This document shows, piece after piece, positions 1 through 9,227 of a stretch of 64,000 nt of DNA (position 1 is the first letter of the stretch; every line of letters starts with the position of its first letter). The position numbers and the translations under genes were made by a program. The notes beneath the pieces were generated by a model that was not told the origin of the DNA, made no database searches, and was given only the letters and a program-made list of their open reading frames with translations. Location: the NCBI GenBank assembly GCA_051877575.1, contig JBJEJA010000047.1:124001-188000 (forward strand), written 5' to 3'. Source of the DNA: UBA2882 sp051877575 (lineage in GTDB: Bacteria > Bacillota > Clostridia > Lachnospirales > Lachnospiraceae).

Positions 1-1
1 G

Positions 2-781
2 GAGATGCAGGGCGTCCCGCACTATCTGGTGGATATTTTGGATCCGAAAGAAGAATTTAATGTTTTTTTGTTTCAAAAACTGGCAAAAGAGGCAATGGAA
101 CAGATTTATACAAACGGACATATTCCGATTTTGGTAGGCGGTACGGGATTTTATATCCAGTCGATCCTGTATGACATTGATTTTACGGAGAATGATACAG
201 ATCATGTCTATCGGAGAGAGCTTGAACAGCTTGCGGCTGAAAAAGGTACCGGTTATTTGCACGATATGCTAAAGCAGGCAGACCCCGAATCTGCCGAAGC
301 CATTCATGTCAATAATGTCAAACGGGTCATCCGCGCCCTGGAGTATTTTCACCTGACGGGAAAACCGATTTCGGAGCATAACCGGGCAGAACGGGAAAAG
401 GAGTCCCCATATGATTTCCGTTATTTTGTATTAAATGATGAAAGAGAATTGCTATACGGGCGGATTGAAAAACGGGTAGACCGGATGCTGGAAGACGGTC
501 TTGTGGATGAAGTGAAAAAATTAAAGAAAATGGGATGCACCAAAGAAGATATTTCCATGCAGGGTCTCGGTTATAAAGAAATCCTCGGATATCTGAACAA
601 AGAATATGACCTGGAACGTGCCGTCTATCTGATCAAGCGCGATACCAGACATTTTGCCAAAAGACAACTGACCTGGTTCCGCCGGGAAAAGGATGTTATT
701 TTTATTGAAAAAAAGGCATTTTCTTATGATCATAATAAAATGCTTGCTTTTATGAAAAACAGTATTATGGATGAGGTTTGA
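2..781 (+). CDS. miaA: tRNA dimethylallyltransferase MiaA, 5' end outside window
   Basis: Transfers a dimethylallyl group from DMAPP to N6 of A37 in tRNAs that read codons starting with U. The visible part (about 259 codons) begins inside the protein; the reading frame is open to the window edge and roughly 50-60 N-terminal residues, including the P-loop, are missing. Family landmarks are HYLVDILDP, the segment PILVGGTGFYIQSILYD, and the C-terminal stretch ISMQGLGYKEILGYL followed by RHFAKRQLTWFRRE. The Met at position 5 is internal to the family alignment and is not a real start. It ends 3 bp before the PLP-enzyme gene, probably in one transcript, perhaps with mutL/mutS upstream (not visible). 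Confidence 0.95.
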   Translation, partial: EMQGVPHYLVDILDPKEEFNVFLFQKLAKEAMEQIYTNGHIPILVGGTGFYIQSILYDIDFTENDTDHVYRRELEQLAAEKGTGYLHDMLKQADPESAEAIHVNNVKRVIRALEYFHLTGKPISEHNRAEREKESPYDFRYFVLNDERELLYGRIEKRVDRMLEDGLVDEVKKLKKMGCTKEDISMQGLGYKEILGYLNKEYDLERAVYLIKRDTRHFAKRQLTWFRREKDVIFIEKKAFSYDHNKMLAFMKNSIMDEV

Positions 782-784
782 AAA

Positions 785-2077
785 ATGAAGGAATTGACAA
801 TGGATATCTATCGGCAGATGGGCATCGATCGGGATGTGTATGAATTGGGAGAGAAATGGTGTCATGCTCTGAAAGAACGGTTTGATGCCATTGATCAGGT
901 TGCCGAATACAATCAGCTGAAGGTCGTAAAAGCCATGCAGGATTCCAAAGTATCCGAAGCATGTCTGACCGGAACCAGCGGATACGGTTACAATGATCTG
1001 GGAAGAGAAACGCTGGAAAGCGTTTATGCCCGGATATTCCATGCGGAAGATGCACTGGTAAGACCGCAGATCACCTGCGGAACACATGCGCTTGCCCTTG
1101 CGCTGATGTCAAATGTACGACCCGGGGATGAAATCTTATCACCTGTGGGAAAGCCCTATGATACGCTGGAAGAGGTCATCGGCATCAGAGAATCCAGAGG
1201 AAGTCTGAAGGAATACGGTGTCAGCTATGCACAGGTCGATCTGCTCCCAGACGGAGAATTCGACTATGAAGGCATTAAAAAAGCCGTCAAACCCAATACC
1301 AGACTTGTTACCATCCAGCGCTCCAAAGGATACGAACCAAGGAAAACATTATCTGTAGACCGAATCGGTCAATTGATTTCGTTTATCAAGAACATCCGTA
1401 GTGACATCATCTGTATGGTGGATAACTGTTACGGTGAATTTGTGGAAACCGTTGAACCGACGGATGTCGGTGCGGATATGGTTGTCGGTTCTCTGATCAA
1501 AAATCCCGGCGGAGGCCTTGCCCCCATCGGCGGATATATTGCCGGCACAAAAGAATGTATCGAAAATGCCGCATATCGTCTGACATCTCCCGGACTTGGA
1601 AAAGAAGTGGGCGCATCCCTCGGGGTGCTTCCGTCCTTTTATCAGGGCTTGTTTTTGGCACCGACAGTTGTTGCGTCTGCGTTGAAAGGTGCGATTTTTG
1701 CCGCAAATATATTGGAAGATCTTGGATTTGCCGTTGTTCCCGACGGCAGCGAAAGCAGACATGATATTATTCAGGCAGTGACATTCGGAAGTCCCGAAGG
1801 GGTCATTGCATTCTGCAAAGGAATCCAGGCTGCTGCGCCGGTGGACAGCTTTGTAACACCGGAGCCTTGGGACATGCCCGGCTATGACAGTCAGGTCATC
1901 ATGGCTGCAGGTGCGTTTGTTTCGGGAAGCTCCATCGAATTATCCGCGGACGGTCCCATAAAACCGCCGTATGCCGTTTATTTTCAGGGCGGACTGACCT
2001 TTCCTCATGCCAAATTCGGTATCCTGAAAGCAGTGCAGGAATTGAAGAATTCCGGCGTTATCAGGCTGGATTTATAG
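785..2077 (+). CDS. Methionine gamma-lyase-like PLP enzyme (aluminium resistance/YnbB family)
   Basis: A 430-residue fold-type I PLP enzyme of the family annotated as methionine gamma-lyase-like or aluminium resistance protein (YnbB). The segment TCGTHALALALMSNVRPGDE matches the cofactor-phosphate loop region, MVDNCYGEFVE holds the Asp that contacts the pyridine nitrogen, and VGSLIKNPGGG holds the likely Schiff-base lysine. Placement directly after miaA is common in Firmicutes. The substrate is not settled for this family; C-S lyase activity is inference. The start is ATG at 785 with a GAGG sequence upstream; the next gene is separated by a 156-bp gap with its own promoter. Confidence 0.88.
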   Translation: MKELTMDIYRQMGIDRDVYELGEKWCHALKERFDAIDQVAEYNQLKVVKAMQDSKVSEACLTGTSGYGYNDLGRETLESVYARIFHAEDALVRPQITCGTHALALALMSNVRPGDEILSPVGKPYDTLEEVIGIRESRGSLKEYGVSYAQVDLLPDGEFDYEGIKKAVKPNTRLVTIQRSKGYEPRKTLSVDRIGQLISFIKNIRSDIICMVDNCYGEFVETVEPTDVGADMVVGSLIKNPGGGLAPIGGYIAGTKECIENAAYRLTSPGLGKEVGASLGVLPSFYQGLFLAPTVVASALKGAIFAANILEDLGFAVVPDGSESRHDIIQAVTFGSPEGVIAFCKGIQAAAPVDSFVTPEPWDMPGYDSQVIMAAGAFVSGSSIELSADGPIKPPYAVYFQGGLTFPHAKFGILKAVQELKNSGVIRLDL

Positions 2078-2179
2078 GGGTTTTAGTCGAAAAAAAATCC
2101 ACGAAATCAGTATACATATATCACCTTGTGTGATAATATATTTATAGTTGGCGAATGAAAAAAATACAAAACTTTACAG

Positions 2180-2208
2180 TTGACTTTTGCCAATTGAGTT
2201 TACATAAT
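2180..2208 (+). promoter_or_regulatory. Sigma-A-type promoter for DUF4321-radC
   Basis: TTGACT at 2180-2185, a 17-bp spacer, and CATAAT at 2203-2208, 25 bp ahead of the DUF4321 start codon. It lies in the 156-bp gap after the YnbB-like gene and would start the transcript running toward radC and the mre cluster. Confidence 0.55.
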
Positions 2209-2233
2209 TACTAATGAAGACGGAGGTTTTTTC

Positions 2234-2473
2234 ATGAAAGGAAAAAATTACTGGGCCTGCTTTTTGATGATTTTGGCAGGAATTGTAATCGGAGGCTTTA
2301 TCGGCAATTTATTTCCGAATACATTTCTGAATTTCGGACAGAGTTTCGGCTTGACATCTCCGTTGGTGTTGGATCTGGGGATTTTGGTATTGACTTTCGG
2401 TCTTACCATCAAAATTACGATTGGCAGTATCATCGGTATTGTGATTGCCATCATTATTTTCAAATTTTTATAG
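2234..2473 (+). CDS. Small membrane protein, DUF4321-like
   Basis: A 79-residue hydrophobic protein with two predicted membrane segments, about residues 8-28 and 43-78, separated by a short loop containing NTFLNFGQSFG. Size, composition and position just before radC and the mre genes match the clostridial DUF4321 family, which has no assigned biochemical role. The start is well placed behind a GGAGG site (ACGGAGGTTTTTTC then ATG). No catalytic residues are evident. Its repeated association with cell-wall genes suggests an envelope function, but this is inference only. Confidence 0.75.
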   Translation: MKGKNYWACFLMILAGIVIGGFIGNLFPNTFLNFGQSFGLTSPLVLDLGILVLTFGLTIKITIGSIIGIVIAIIIFKFL

Positions 2474-2517
2474 TGTGAGTGTGTTTTCCGATTGTTCCGG
2501 AGAGGGACAGGAGGAAT

Positions 2518-3198
2518 ATGACAGAACAATTAACAAATGCCGAAAAGCCCTATGACAGATTTCTGAAAGCAGGTCCGGAAGCCTTGACAGACACGGAGCT
2601 GCTTGCGATTATTATACGCACCGGACATAAAGGTGCGGATGCGACGGTTCTTGCCAGAGAAATTCTGAAAAAGGCAGGCGATTACGGTATCGCAGGGCTT
2701 TACCATCTGACTTTGGACGAGCTTCTCCAAATCAAAGGAATCGGAATCGTCAAAGCAGTTAAGATCAAATGTATTGCCGAATTATCCAATCGTATTGTAA
2801 AAGCCAAAAAGGGAACACATATTATTTTTCGTTCCCCCGCAGAAACGGCAGAATACTACATGGAGCAGATGCGTCATTTAGAAAAAGAGCAGTGCCTGTG
2901 TGTCTTTCTGGACAGTGCGATGGGATTGATCCGGGATCGGGTTCTCAGTGTCGGAACCGTCAATGCCTCTCTTTTTTCCGGAAGAGAGATTTTTATGGAA
3001 GCTTTGTCTGCCAAGGCTGTCAATCTGATGCTGCTTCACAATCATCCCAGCGGCAGTGCGGCTCCCAGTCAGGCTGATATTCAGATGACCGAGAAGCTGA
3101 CAAACGCATCACATTTTATGGATATCCCGCTGATAGATCATATTATCATCGGAGACAATTGTTATTACAGCTTTCGAGAGCATGGTTTGATTTCATAA
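2518..3198 (+). CDS. radC: RadC family protein (JAB/MPN domain)
   Basis: A 226-residue RadC homologue. The N-terminal helix-hairpin-helix-like part runs to about residue 100 (TDTELLAIIIRTG, LLQIKGIGIVKAVKIKC) and the C-terminal JAB metalloprotease-like domain carries HNHPSG around residues 174-179 followed by S-x7-D (SQADIQ). Family role remains uncertain; it was named for DNA repair but later work questions this. ATG at 2518 was chosen because AGGAGG sits 3-9 bases upstream and the protein then begins at the family's usual N-terminus; an in-frame ATG at 2479 lacks a ribosome site. RadC next to mreB is a widespread Firmicute arrangement. Confidence 0.93.
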   Translation: MTEQLTNAEKPYDRFLKAGPEALTDTELLAIIIRTGHKGADATVLAREILKKAGDYGIAGLYHLTLDELLQIKGIGIVKAVKIKCIAELSNRIVKAKKGTHIIFRSPAETAEYYMEQMRHLEKEQCLCVFLDSAMGLIRDRVLSVGTVNASLFSGREIFMEALSAKAVNLMLLHNHPSGSAAPSQADIQMTEKLTNASHFMDIPLIDHIIIGDNCYYSFREHGLIS

Positions 3199-3229
3199 AT
3201 TTATTTACGAAAAGAAAGGAGTACGGAAT

Positions 3230-4249
3230 ATGGCTTCCAGTGCTTACGGTATTGATTTGGGTACCAACAATATTAAAATTTATGCGAAAGGTGAGGATCA
3301 TATTTTTACGGCAAAAAATATGATTGCAATCGAAAGGAAAAACACTTTGTTCGCCTACGGGGATGCAGCTTTTGAAATGTATGAGAAAGCACCCGAAACA
3401 ATACAGATTACCTATCCGTTATGCAACGGCGTTATTGCGGATATTAAAAATATGCAGACGCTTGTTAAATGTTTTATCAACGATCTGTGCAAAGGAAATA
3501 TCAAGCCTGCGGAATACTATATCGCCGTTCCGCACGATGTGACGGAAGTGGAGCAGCGCGCATTTTTTGATCTGGTCAAAAATGCCAATGTGAAGGCAAA
3601 AAAGGTTATGGTTGTCAAAAAAGCCATTGCTGATGGGCTCGGAATGGATATCGATGTAAAAAATTCCCAGGGTGTTCTGGTGGTTGATATCGGTTTCGAT
3701 ACGACAGAAATCTCTATTTTATCTTTGGGCGGTATTGTTTTAAGCAAAATGATCAAGGTAGGCGGTCAGAAGTTTGACGATGCAATCCGCAATGCCGTCA
3801 GAAAAGAATATAATCTGGTTATCGGCGGAAAAACGGCAGAGAAGGTTAAAATTGCCCTCCACGAACTGGAAGCAGAAGGAAAACCGGCAGTCGTTTACGG
3901 AAGGGATATTGTTACCGGACTGCCTGTAGAGAGGGAAATCCCCACAAAATTAGTGACAGAAGCGTTAAGAGAGCATTTTGATACGATCATTGATCAGGTA
4001 AAGGTTATTTTAGAGCGTACGCCTCCGGAACTTGCTGCAGACATTTACAGACACGGTCTCTATTTGACCGGTGGTGCCTGTCAGGTATCACATCTGGATG
4101 AGCTGATCAGCGAAGGGACCGGTCTGAAGGTCAATGTTGCCGAAAATCCTATTGCAAGCGTCGCATTGGGGCTTGCCAAGGTTATTACGGATGATAATTT
4201 CCGTTCTGTGGCATATGCGATCGAAAATCCCGGTAATGGAGGAAAATAA
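3230..4249 (+). CDS. mreB: MreB-type rod shape-determining actin
   Basis: A 339-residue bacterial actin that assembles on the membrane and directs lateral peptidoglycan synthesis with MreC, MreD, RodA and PBP2. The phosphate-1 motif is YGIDLGTNNIKIY, phosphate-2 is VVDIGFDTTEISILSLGG, and the adenosine motif is LYLTGGACQ. It diverges from canonical MreB: the phosphate-2 loop has GFD where GGG is usual, and the first loop has TNNIK rather than TANT. The start at 3230 follows an AAAGGAG site. It overlaps mreC by one base (TAATG), so the two are translationally coupled. Confidence 0.93.
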   Translation: MASSAYGIDLGTNNIKIYAKGEDHIFTAKNMIAIERKNTLFAYGDAAFEMYEKAPETIQITYPLCNGVIADIKNMQTLVKCFINDLCKGNIKPAEYYIAVPHDVTEVEQRAFFDLVKNANVKAKKVMVVKKAIADGLGMDIDVKNSQGVLVVDIGFDTTEISILSLGGIVLSKMIKVGGQKFDDAIRNAVRKEYNLVIGGKTAEKVKIALHELEAEGKPAVVYGRDIVTGLPVEREIPTKLVTEALREHFDTIIDQVKVILERTPPELAADIYRHGLYLTGGACQVSHLDELISEGTGLKVNVAENPIASVALGLAKVITDDNFRSVAYAIENPGNGGK

Positions 4250-5112
4250 TGAAAAGAAAGCGGACCAAGTTTACTTTACAAAGTAAATACCTTCTGCTGA
4301 TTCTGACAGGATTTTGCATTGTTCTGATGGCGGTCACTTTTACGACCGATCTGTTTACGGGATTCCTTGGCGAGATTACCGGCTACGTAACGGTTCCATT
4401 TCAAAAGGGAGTCAGCGAAGCGGGCAGTTTTTTGTCTGAACGTTCGGAAGAACTGGTGCAAATCCGGGATCTTCTGGCCAAAAACAAGGAGCTACAGGAG
4501 CAGATTGATGAGCTGACCATCGAAAACAATACCTTAACCCAGGAAAAGTACGAGCTAAACAATCTACGCAACCTTTATCAGCTGGATCAGGCCTATGCAG
4601 AGTACGAGAAAGTCGGAGCCCGCGTTATCGGTAAAGATGCCGGGAACTGGTTTAACAGTTTTATCATTGATAAGGGAAGCGATGACGGCATTGCCGTGAA
4701 TATGAATGTCATGGCCGGAAGCGGTCTGGTTGGTATTGTTACCGAAGTTGGAGCCAATTGGGCAAGAGTGACTTCCATCATTGATGATACCAGCAATGTG
4801 AGCGGTATGGTTCTTGCGACGGGCGATAATCTGATCGTATCCGGTGACCTTGAAATGATGAGCCACAATACCATCCGTTTTACAAAATTGATTGATTCTG
4901 CGGGAAAGGTCAAAGAGGGTGATAAAGTTGTCACTTCCAATATCAGCGACAAATATCTGCCCGGACTTTTGATCGGATATATTACTTCCATGGATTCGGA
5001 TTCCAATAATCTGACGCATTCCGGCACCATAACACCTGTAGTGGATTTTGAGCATATGGATGAGGTGCTTGTCATTCTGGATATGAAGCAGCAGATTGAT
5101 GAGGAACAATAG
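4249..5112 (+). CDS. mreC: Cell shape-determining protein MreC
   Basis: A 287-residue bitopic membrane protein of the elongasome. A short basic N-terminus (KRKRTKF) precedes one membrane helix at about residues 15-37, then a coiled coil at about 68-107, then the two-barrel MreC domain with ARVIGKDAGNWFNSFIIDKG, GLVGIVTEVG and a terminal LVILDM. MreC binds and activates PBP2 and connects it with MreB. It starts in the mreB stop codon with GGAGG ahead of it, and mreD follows after 2 bp. Confidence 0.96.
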   Translation: MKRKRTKFTLQSKYLLLILTGFCIVLMAVTFTTDLFTGFLGEITGYVTVPFQKGVSEAGSFLSERSEELVQIRDLLAKNKELQEQIDELTIENNTLTQEKYELNNLRNLYQLDQAYAEYEKVGARVIGKDAGNWFNSFIIDKGSDDGIAVNMNVMAGSGLVGIVTEVGANWARVTSIIDDTSNVSGMVLATGDNLIVSGDLEMMSHNTIRFTKLIDSAGKVKEGDKVVTSNISDKYLPGLLIGYITSMDSDSNNLTHSGTITPVVDFEHMDEVLVILDMKQQIDEEQ

Positions 5113-5114
5113 GT

Positions 5115-5633
5115 ATGAAAAGAAATATCATTTCGGCAGTTGTCGTAATTTTCAGTTTTATATTGCAGAGTACCGTCTGTCGTTTTATTGCATTCGGGAA
5201 TATCAGTCCGAATCTTCTGATTATTGTTACAGCGTCTTTTGGTTTCATGATGGGCAAAAAAGCAGGGATTTTAACGGGATTTTTTACCGGACTGTTAGTG
5301 GATATTTTTTACGGCAGTGTTTTGGGGTTCCACGCACTGTTGTATATGTACATAGGATACTTTAACGGCTTTTTCAAAAAGCTGTTTTTTAAAGATGATT
5401 TAAAGCTGCAGATTCTACTTGTTACCTGCAGTGATTTTATTTACGGTATCGTTTATTATTTATTGTTATTTCTCTTACGCGGAAAATTTCACCTTGGATA
5501 CTATCTGATGAATATCATTCTTCCCGAGGTGGTTTATACCGTCTTAGTGACCATTGTATTGTTTATTATTATGACATTGGGACAAAAACTGTCCGACAGG
5601 AGAGAAAATAGGAGCAGCGAGGAAATTGTTTAA
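5115..5633 (+). CDS. mreD: Rod shape-determining protein MreD
   Basis: A 172-residue polytopic membrane protein with five or six predicted membrane segments, fitting MreD of the elongasome. Sequence conservation in MreD is low; the call rests on size, hydrophobic pattern, the motif GxLVDIFYGSVLGFHALLY near residues 58-77 and strict position between mreC and the PBP2 gene. Its last 8 bases overlap the predicted TTG start of the PBP2 gene, so translation is probably coupled. Confidence 0.93.
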   Translation: MKRNIISAVVVIFSFILQSTVCRFIAFGNISPNLLIIVTASFGFMMGKKAGILTGFFTGLLVDIFYGSVLGFHALLYMYIGYFNGFFKKLFFKDDLKLQILLVTCSDFIYGIVYYLLLFLLRGKFHLGYYLMNIILPEVVYTVLVTIVLFIIMTLGQKLSDRRENRSSEEIV

Positions 5634-8487
5634 GAATATCAGAGATTCGATCATTAATTTCATAACCTCCCGATTTTTTGTCTTAATTCTTGTATTTTGC
5701 ATTCTATGCTGTGTTTTGATTTATCGGCTTTTTTCACTTCAGATTGTTAACGGAGAAGAATATCTGAATGAATTTACATTAAAAATCCGCAAAGAAAGAA
5801 CCATTGCAAGTACCAGAGGACAGATTTATGATCGGAACGGCGAATTGCTGGCATATAACGAACTGGCATATTCCGTTACCATTGAAGATGTATATGAATC
5901 CGGACGGGATAAAAACAAAAACGTCAATAAAACCATTTATTCCCTGATCAATATGATTGAGGAGAACGGCGACAGTATTGTAAATGATTTTAACATTATT
6001 ATCGGCGACAACGGAGAATTTGAATTTGCCGTATCCGGCACGGCCCAGCAGAGATTTCTGGCCGACATATACGGGAAAGCCTATATTGATGATATGTCTT
6101 ATAAGGAAAAAACTTCGACAGCCGATGATGTCATGAATTATCTTGCCGGAAAAGGGAAATTCGAAATCGGAGAATTTGAGGACCCTGACGACAGAAGTTC
6201 GGATTTCATTGTCGGAAAAGGATATTCCAAAGAGATGCTGTTAAAGATTACCACCATTCGTTATGCAATGAGTCTGAACAGTTTCCAGAAATATATCCCC
6301 ACAACCGTTGCGATGGATGTGTCCGACGAGACGGTGGCGGTCATTATGGAGAATGCCGCTTCTCTTGATGGTGTTTCCATTGCGGAAGGTACCGTCCGTA
6401 AGTATGTGGACAGCGTATACTTTTCCCACATTATCGGCTATACCGGCAAGATTTCCCAGAAAGAGCTGGAAACGTTGTCAGAAACCGACGATTCCTACAT
6501 CATGACAGATGTCATCGGCAAATCCGGTATCGAAAGCTATATGGAATCCTACCTGCAGGGAACCAAAGGCTCCGAGATAGTCTATGTCAATAATCTGGGG
6601 CGGGTCATTGAGACCAGTGACCGCATCGAGCCGAGTGCAGGAAATGATGTATATCTGACGATTGATAAAGACCTGCAAAAAGCGGTTTATAATTTGTTGG
6701 AACAGAAGATTGCGGGAATCCTTGTTTCCAAAATCCGTCCGGTAAAAGAATATATTCCGGCTGAAAACGCATCGGCAAGTTCCATTATCATTCCGATCGA
6801 TGATGTGTATTTTGCGCTGATCAACAACAGTATTATTGACATTAACCATTTTGCGGCAGAAGATGCTACCGAACTGGAACAGCAGGTATATATGTCGTTC
6901 CTGGATAAAGAAAATACGGTTCTGGCCACGCTGCGCGACCAGTTAAACGACAATCCGCAGGCATACAATACGCTTTCTGCGGAGTATCAGAACTATAATT
7001 CGTATATTACCACGTTACTGAATGAGGACGGCATTATTTTATCGAGTGAAGTTGATGTGGATGACGAAATTTATCAGGCATGGAGAAATGACGAGACTAT
7101 CAGTCTGAAAGAGTACCTGCTGCATGTCATTGCCATGAACTGGATCGACATTTCCAAGCTTGACCTGGATAGTCAATATTCCGATTCGGAAACCATTTAT
7201 CAGGCAATACTGGATTATGTTTTTGAAGAGTTGAAGACGGATACGGCTTTTCATAAAAAGATTTATAAATATATGATACGGGAAGATATTCTGACCGGGA
7301 AACAGGTATGTCTGCTCTTATATGACCAGGGCATTATTTCCGGAACCGCAGCGGAAAGATCCATGCTGCAGAACGGAACGATTTCCCCCTATAATTTTAT
7401 GTTGAGCAAAATTTCCAATCTGGAGATTACGCCGGCGCAGCTTGCCTTAGACCCCTGTTCCGGCTCTGTGGTTGTAACAGATGTCAGAACGGGAGAGGTT
7501 CTTGCACTTGTTTCATATCCCGGATATGACAACAACCGTATGTCCAATTCGGAATATTATGCAAGGCTTAATTCCGATTTGTCAAAACCGTTGTGGGATT
7601 ATGCGACCCAGCAGACATCCGCTCCGGGTTCTACCTTTAAAATGGTATCTGCCACAGCGGCTCTGGAAGAGGGTGTTACAACATTAAACGAAACCGTTAC
7701 CTGTCACGGAATTTGGGAAACATTATCCCCGCAGTCACCCAGATGCTGGATTTATCCTTCTGCACACGGTCCTCTGACCGTTGTCGGCGCAATCGAAAAT
7801 TCCTGCAACTATTATTTTTATGAAATGGGATATCGCCTTGGACGCTCTACGGGAACCTATAATTCCGATGAAGGTCTTGCAAAGCTTGCTTATTATGCAG
7901 ATTTGTACGGACTGAGCGAAAAATCCGGAGTAGAGATTACCGAAGAAGAACCGAAGGTTTCCGACACGGATGCCGTTCGTTCTGCAATCGGACAGGGAAC
8001 CAACAACTATACCACTGTGGGTCTTGCAAGATATGTTACGACCGTTGCCAACAGCGGAACCTGTTATAATCTGAGCCTGATTGATAAAGTAACGGATTCC
8101 GGCGGCAACTTAATTGAAGATTTTACACCTACCGTTCGCAATACCGTAGATATTTCAGACAGTACCTGGAATGCAATTCACACGGGAATGCGTAGGGTAG
8201 TTGAAGATAAAAGCTACTATCAGGGAATGGGAGTCAACGTTGCGGGTAAAACCGGAACGGCCCAGGAAAGTCAGAGCAGGCCGAACCATGCGTTATTTGT
8301 CAGCTATGCTCCCTATGAAAATCCCGAGATCAGTGTAACAACCCGTATTGCTTTCGGGTATGCATCTGATTATGCGGCACAGCTTACACAGGATGTTTAT
8401 AAATACTATTACAATCTTGAAGATGAAAATGTCCTGATCGACGGAACAGCTACGGACACCAATGCCAATGTTTCAAACGAAGAATAA
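5626..8487 (+). CDS. mrdA: Penicillin-binding protein 2, elongation transpeptidase, with large insert
   Basis: A class B PBP that cross-links peptidoglycan during cell elongation. Residues about 15-38 form the membrane anchor; the pedestal domain has STRGQIYDRNGELLAYN; transpeptidase motifs are STFK near residue 669, SCN near 726 and KTGTAQ near 875. At 953 residues it is about 250 longer than typical PBP2. The extra material lies at about residues 355-600, between DVYLTIDKDLQKAVYNLLEQ and SGSVVVTDVRTGEVLALV, and resembles the long PBP2 of some Lachnospiraceae. The start is TTG at 5626, inside mreD, with a nearby GAGG; an alternative in-frame start further upstream cannot be excluded. Confidence 0.93.
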   Translation: MFKNIRDSIINFITSRFFVLILVFCILCCVLIYRLFSLQIVNGEEYLNEFTLKIRKERTIASTRGQIYDRNGELLAYNELAYSVTIEDVYESGRDKNKNVNKTIYSLINMIEENGDSIVNDFNIIIGDNGEFEFAVSGTAQQRFLADIYGKAYIDDMSYKEKTSTADDVMNYLAGKGKFEIGEFEDPDDRSSDFIVGKGYSKEMLLKITTIRYAMSLNSFQKYIPTTVAMDVSDETVAVIMENAASLDGVSIAEGTVRKYVDSVYFSHIIGYTGKISQKELETLSETDDSYIMTDVIGKSGIESYMESYLQGTKGSEIVYVNNLGRVIETSDRIEPSAGNDVYLTIDKDLQKAVYNLLEQKIAGILVSKIRPVKEYIPAENASASSIIIPIDDVYFALINNSIIDINHFAAEDATELEQQVYMSFLDKENTVLATLRDQLNDNPQAYNTLSAEYQNYNSYITTLLNEDGIILSSEVDVDDEIYQAWRNDETISLKEYLLHVIAMNWIDISKLDLDSQYSDSETIYQAILDYVFEELKTDTAFHKKIYKYMIREDILTGKQVCLLLYDQGIISGTAAERSMLQNGTISPYNFMLSKISNLEITPAQLALDPCSGSVVVTDVRTGEVLALVSYPGYDNNRMSNSEYYARLNSDLSKPLWDYATQQTSAPGSTFKMVSATAALEEGVTTLNETVTCHGIWETLSPQSPRCWIYPSAHGPLTVVGAIENSCNYYFYEMGYRLGRSTGTYNSDEGLAKLAYYADLYGLSEKSGVEITEEEPKVSDTDAVRSAIGQGTNNYTTVGLARYVTTVANSGTCYNLSLIDKVTDSGGNLIEDFTPTVRNTVDISDSTWNAIHTGMRRVVEDKSYYQGMGVNVAGKTGTAQESQSRPNHALFVSYAPYENPEISVTTRIAFGYASDYAAQLTQDVYKYYYNLEDENVLIDGTATDTNANVSNEE

Positions 8488-8500
8488 GGAGGTAGCGTTT

Positions 8501-9187
8501 ATGACCGGAAATGTTATATTAAAAAGTTTTCCGAACGGAATACGTGTCCGGCTTGCAGATGGGCCTTCCTTTGAGCGGATTTTACAGGAAACACGGGAAA
8601 GCTTTGCGGATGCGGCAGCTTTTTTCAAAGAGGCTTCCGTTGCACTGCAGTTTCAGGGCCGGAAATTGACGGAAGAGGAGAGCGACAGGCTGGTTGCTGC
8701 AATTACCGATGTATGCAGCCTGCATATTATCTGCCTTGTATGTACCGATGAGGATGAAAATGATTATTATACAAAACTGATTGAAAAAGTTGCAAAAGAA
8801 AACGATGCAAATGCCGAACAGCCGTGCCAGTTTTATAAAGGTGTGTTAAGAGACGGTGAGGTATTTGAATCTTCCTCCAGCGTAATCGTGCTGGGCGATA
8901 TACAAAAAGGGGCCGCAATCATTGCCAAAGGCAATATCATTGTTCTGGGAAGTCTCTGCGGAACGGCATATGCCGGTGCTGATGACGGCAAAGAACATTT
9001 TATTGCGGCGTTGAATCTGGATGCGGAAAATCTCAGAATTGCGGATATAAAATACAAAAAGAATTTGAAAGATAAAATTGCCATAAAGGGCAGAAAAACG
9101 CCTCAGATGGTAACCGTACAGCAAAATAAACTTCTTATCAGGGAAATGGACTTTACCAAAGAATTACCGGAAACTAATCTGTTTTAA
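8501..9187 (+). CDS. minC: Septum site-determining protein MinC
   Basis: A 228-residue inhibitor of FtsZ assembly, brought to the membrane by MinD. The N-terminal FtsZ-binding domain covers about residues 1-95; the C-terminal beta-helix domain begins near VLRDGEVFESSSSVIVLGD and has repeated glycine turns (GDIQKGAAIIAKGNIIVLGS), ending in RISDI-like LRIADIKYKK. ATG 8501 was chosen because AAGGAGG lies just upstream and gives the usual family N-terminus; an in-frame ATG at 8462 falls within the PBP2 gene. It is first of minC-minD-minE. Confidence 0.95.
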   Translation: MTGNVILKSFPNGIRVRLADGPSFERILQETRESFADAAAFFKEASVALQFQGRKLTEEESDRLVAAITDVCSLHIICLVCTDEDENDYYTKLIEKVAKENDANAEQPCQFYKGVLRDGEVFESSSSVIVLGDIQKGAAIIAKGNIIVLGSLCGTAYAGADDGKEHFIAALNLDAENLRIADIKYKKNLKDKIAIKGRKTPQMVTVQQNKLLIREMDFTKELPETNLF

Positions 9188-9227
9188 ACGGGTTTCCGGG
9201 GGACGATAATGAAAGGCGGAGGTTTTT

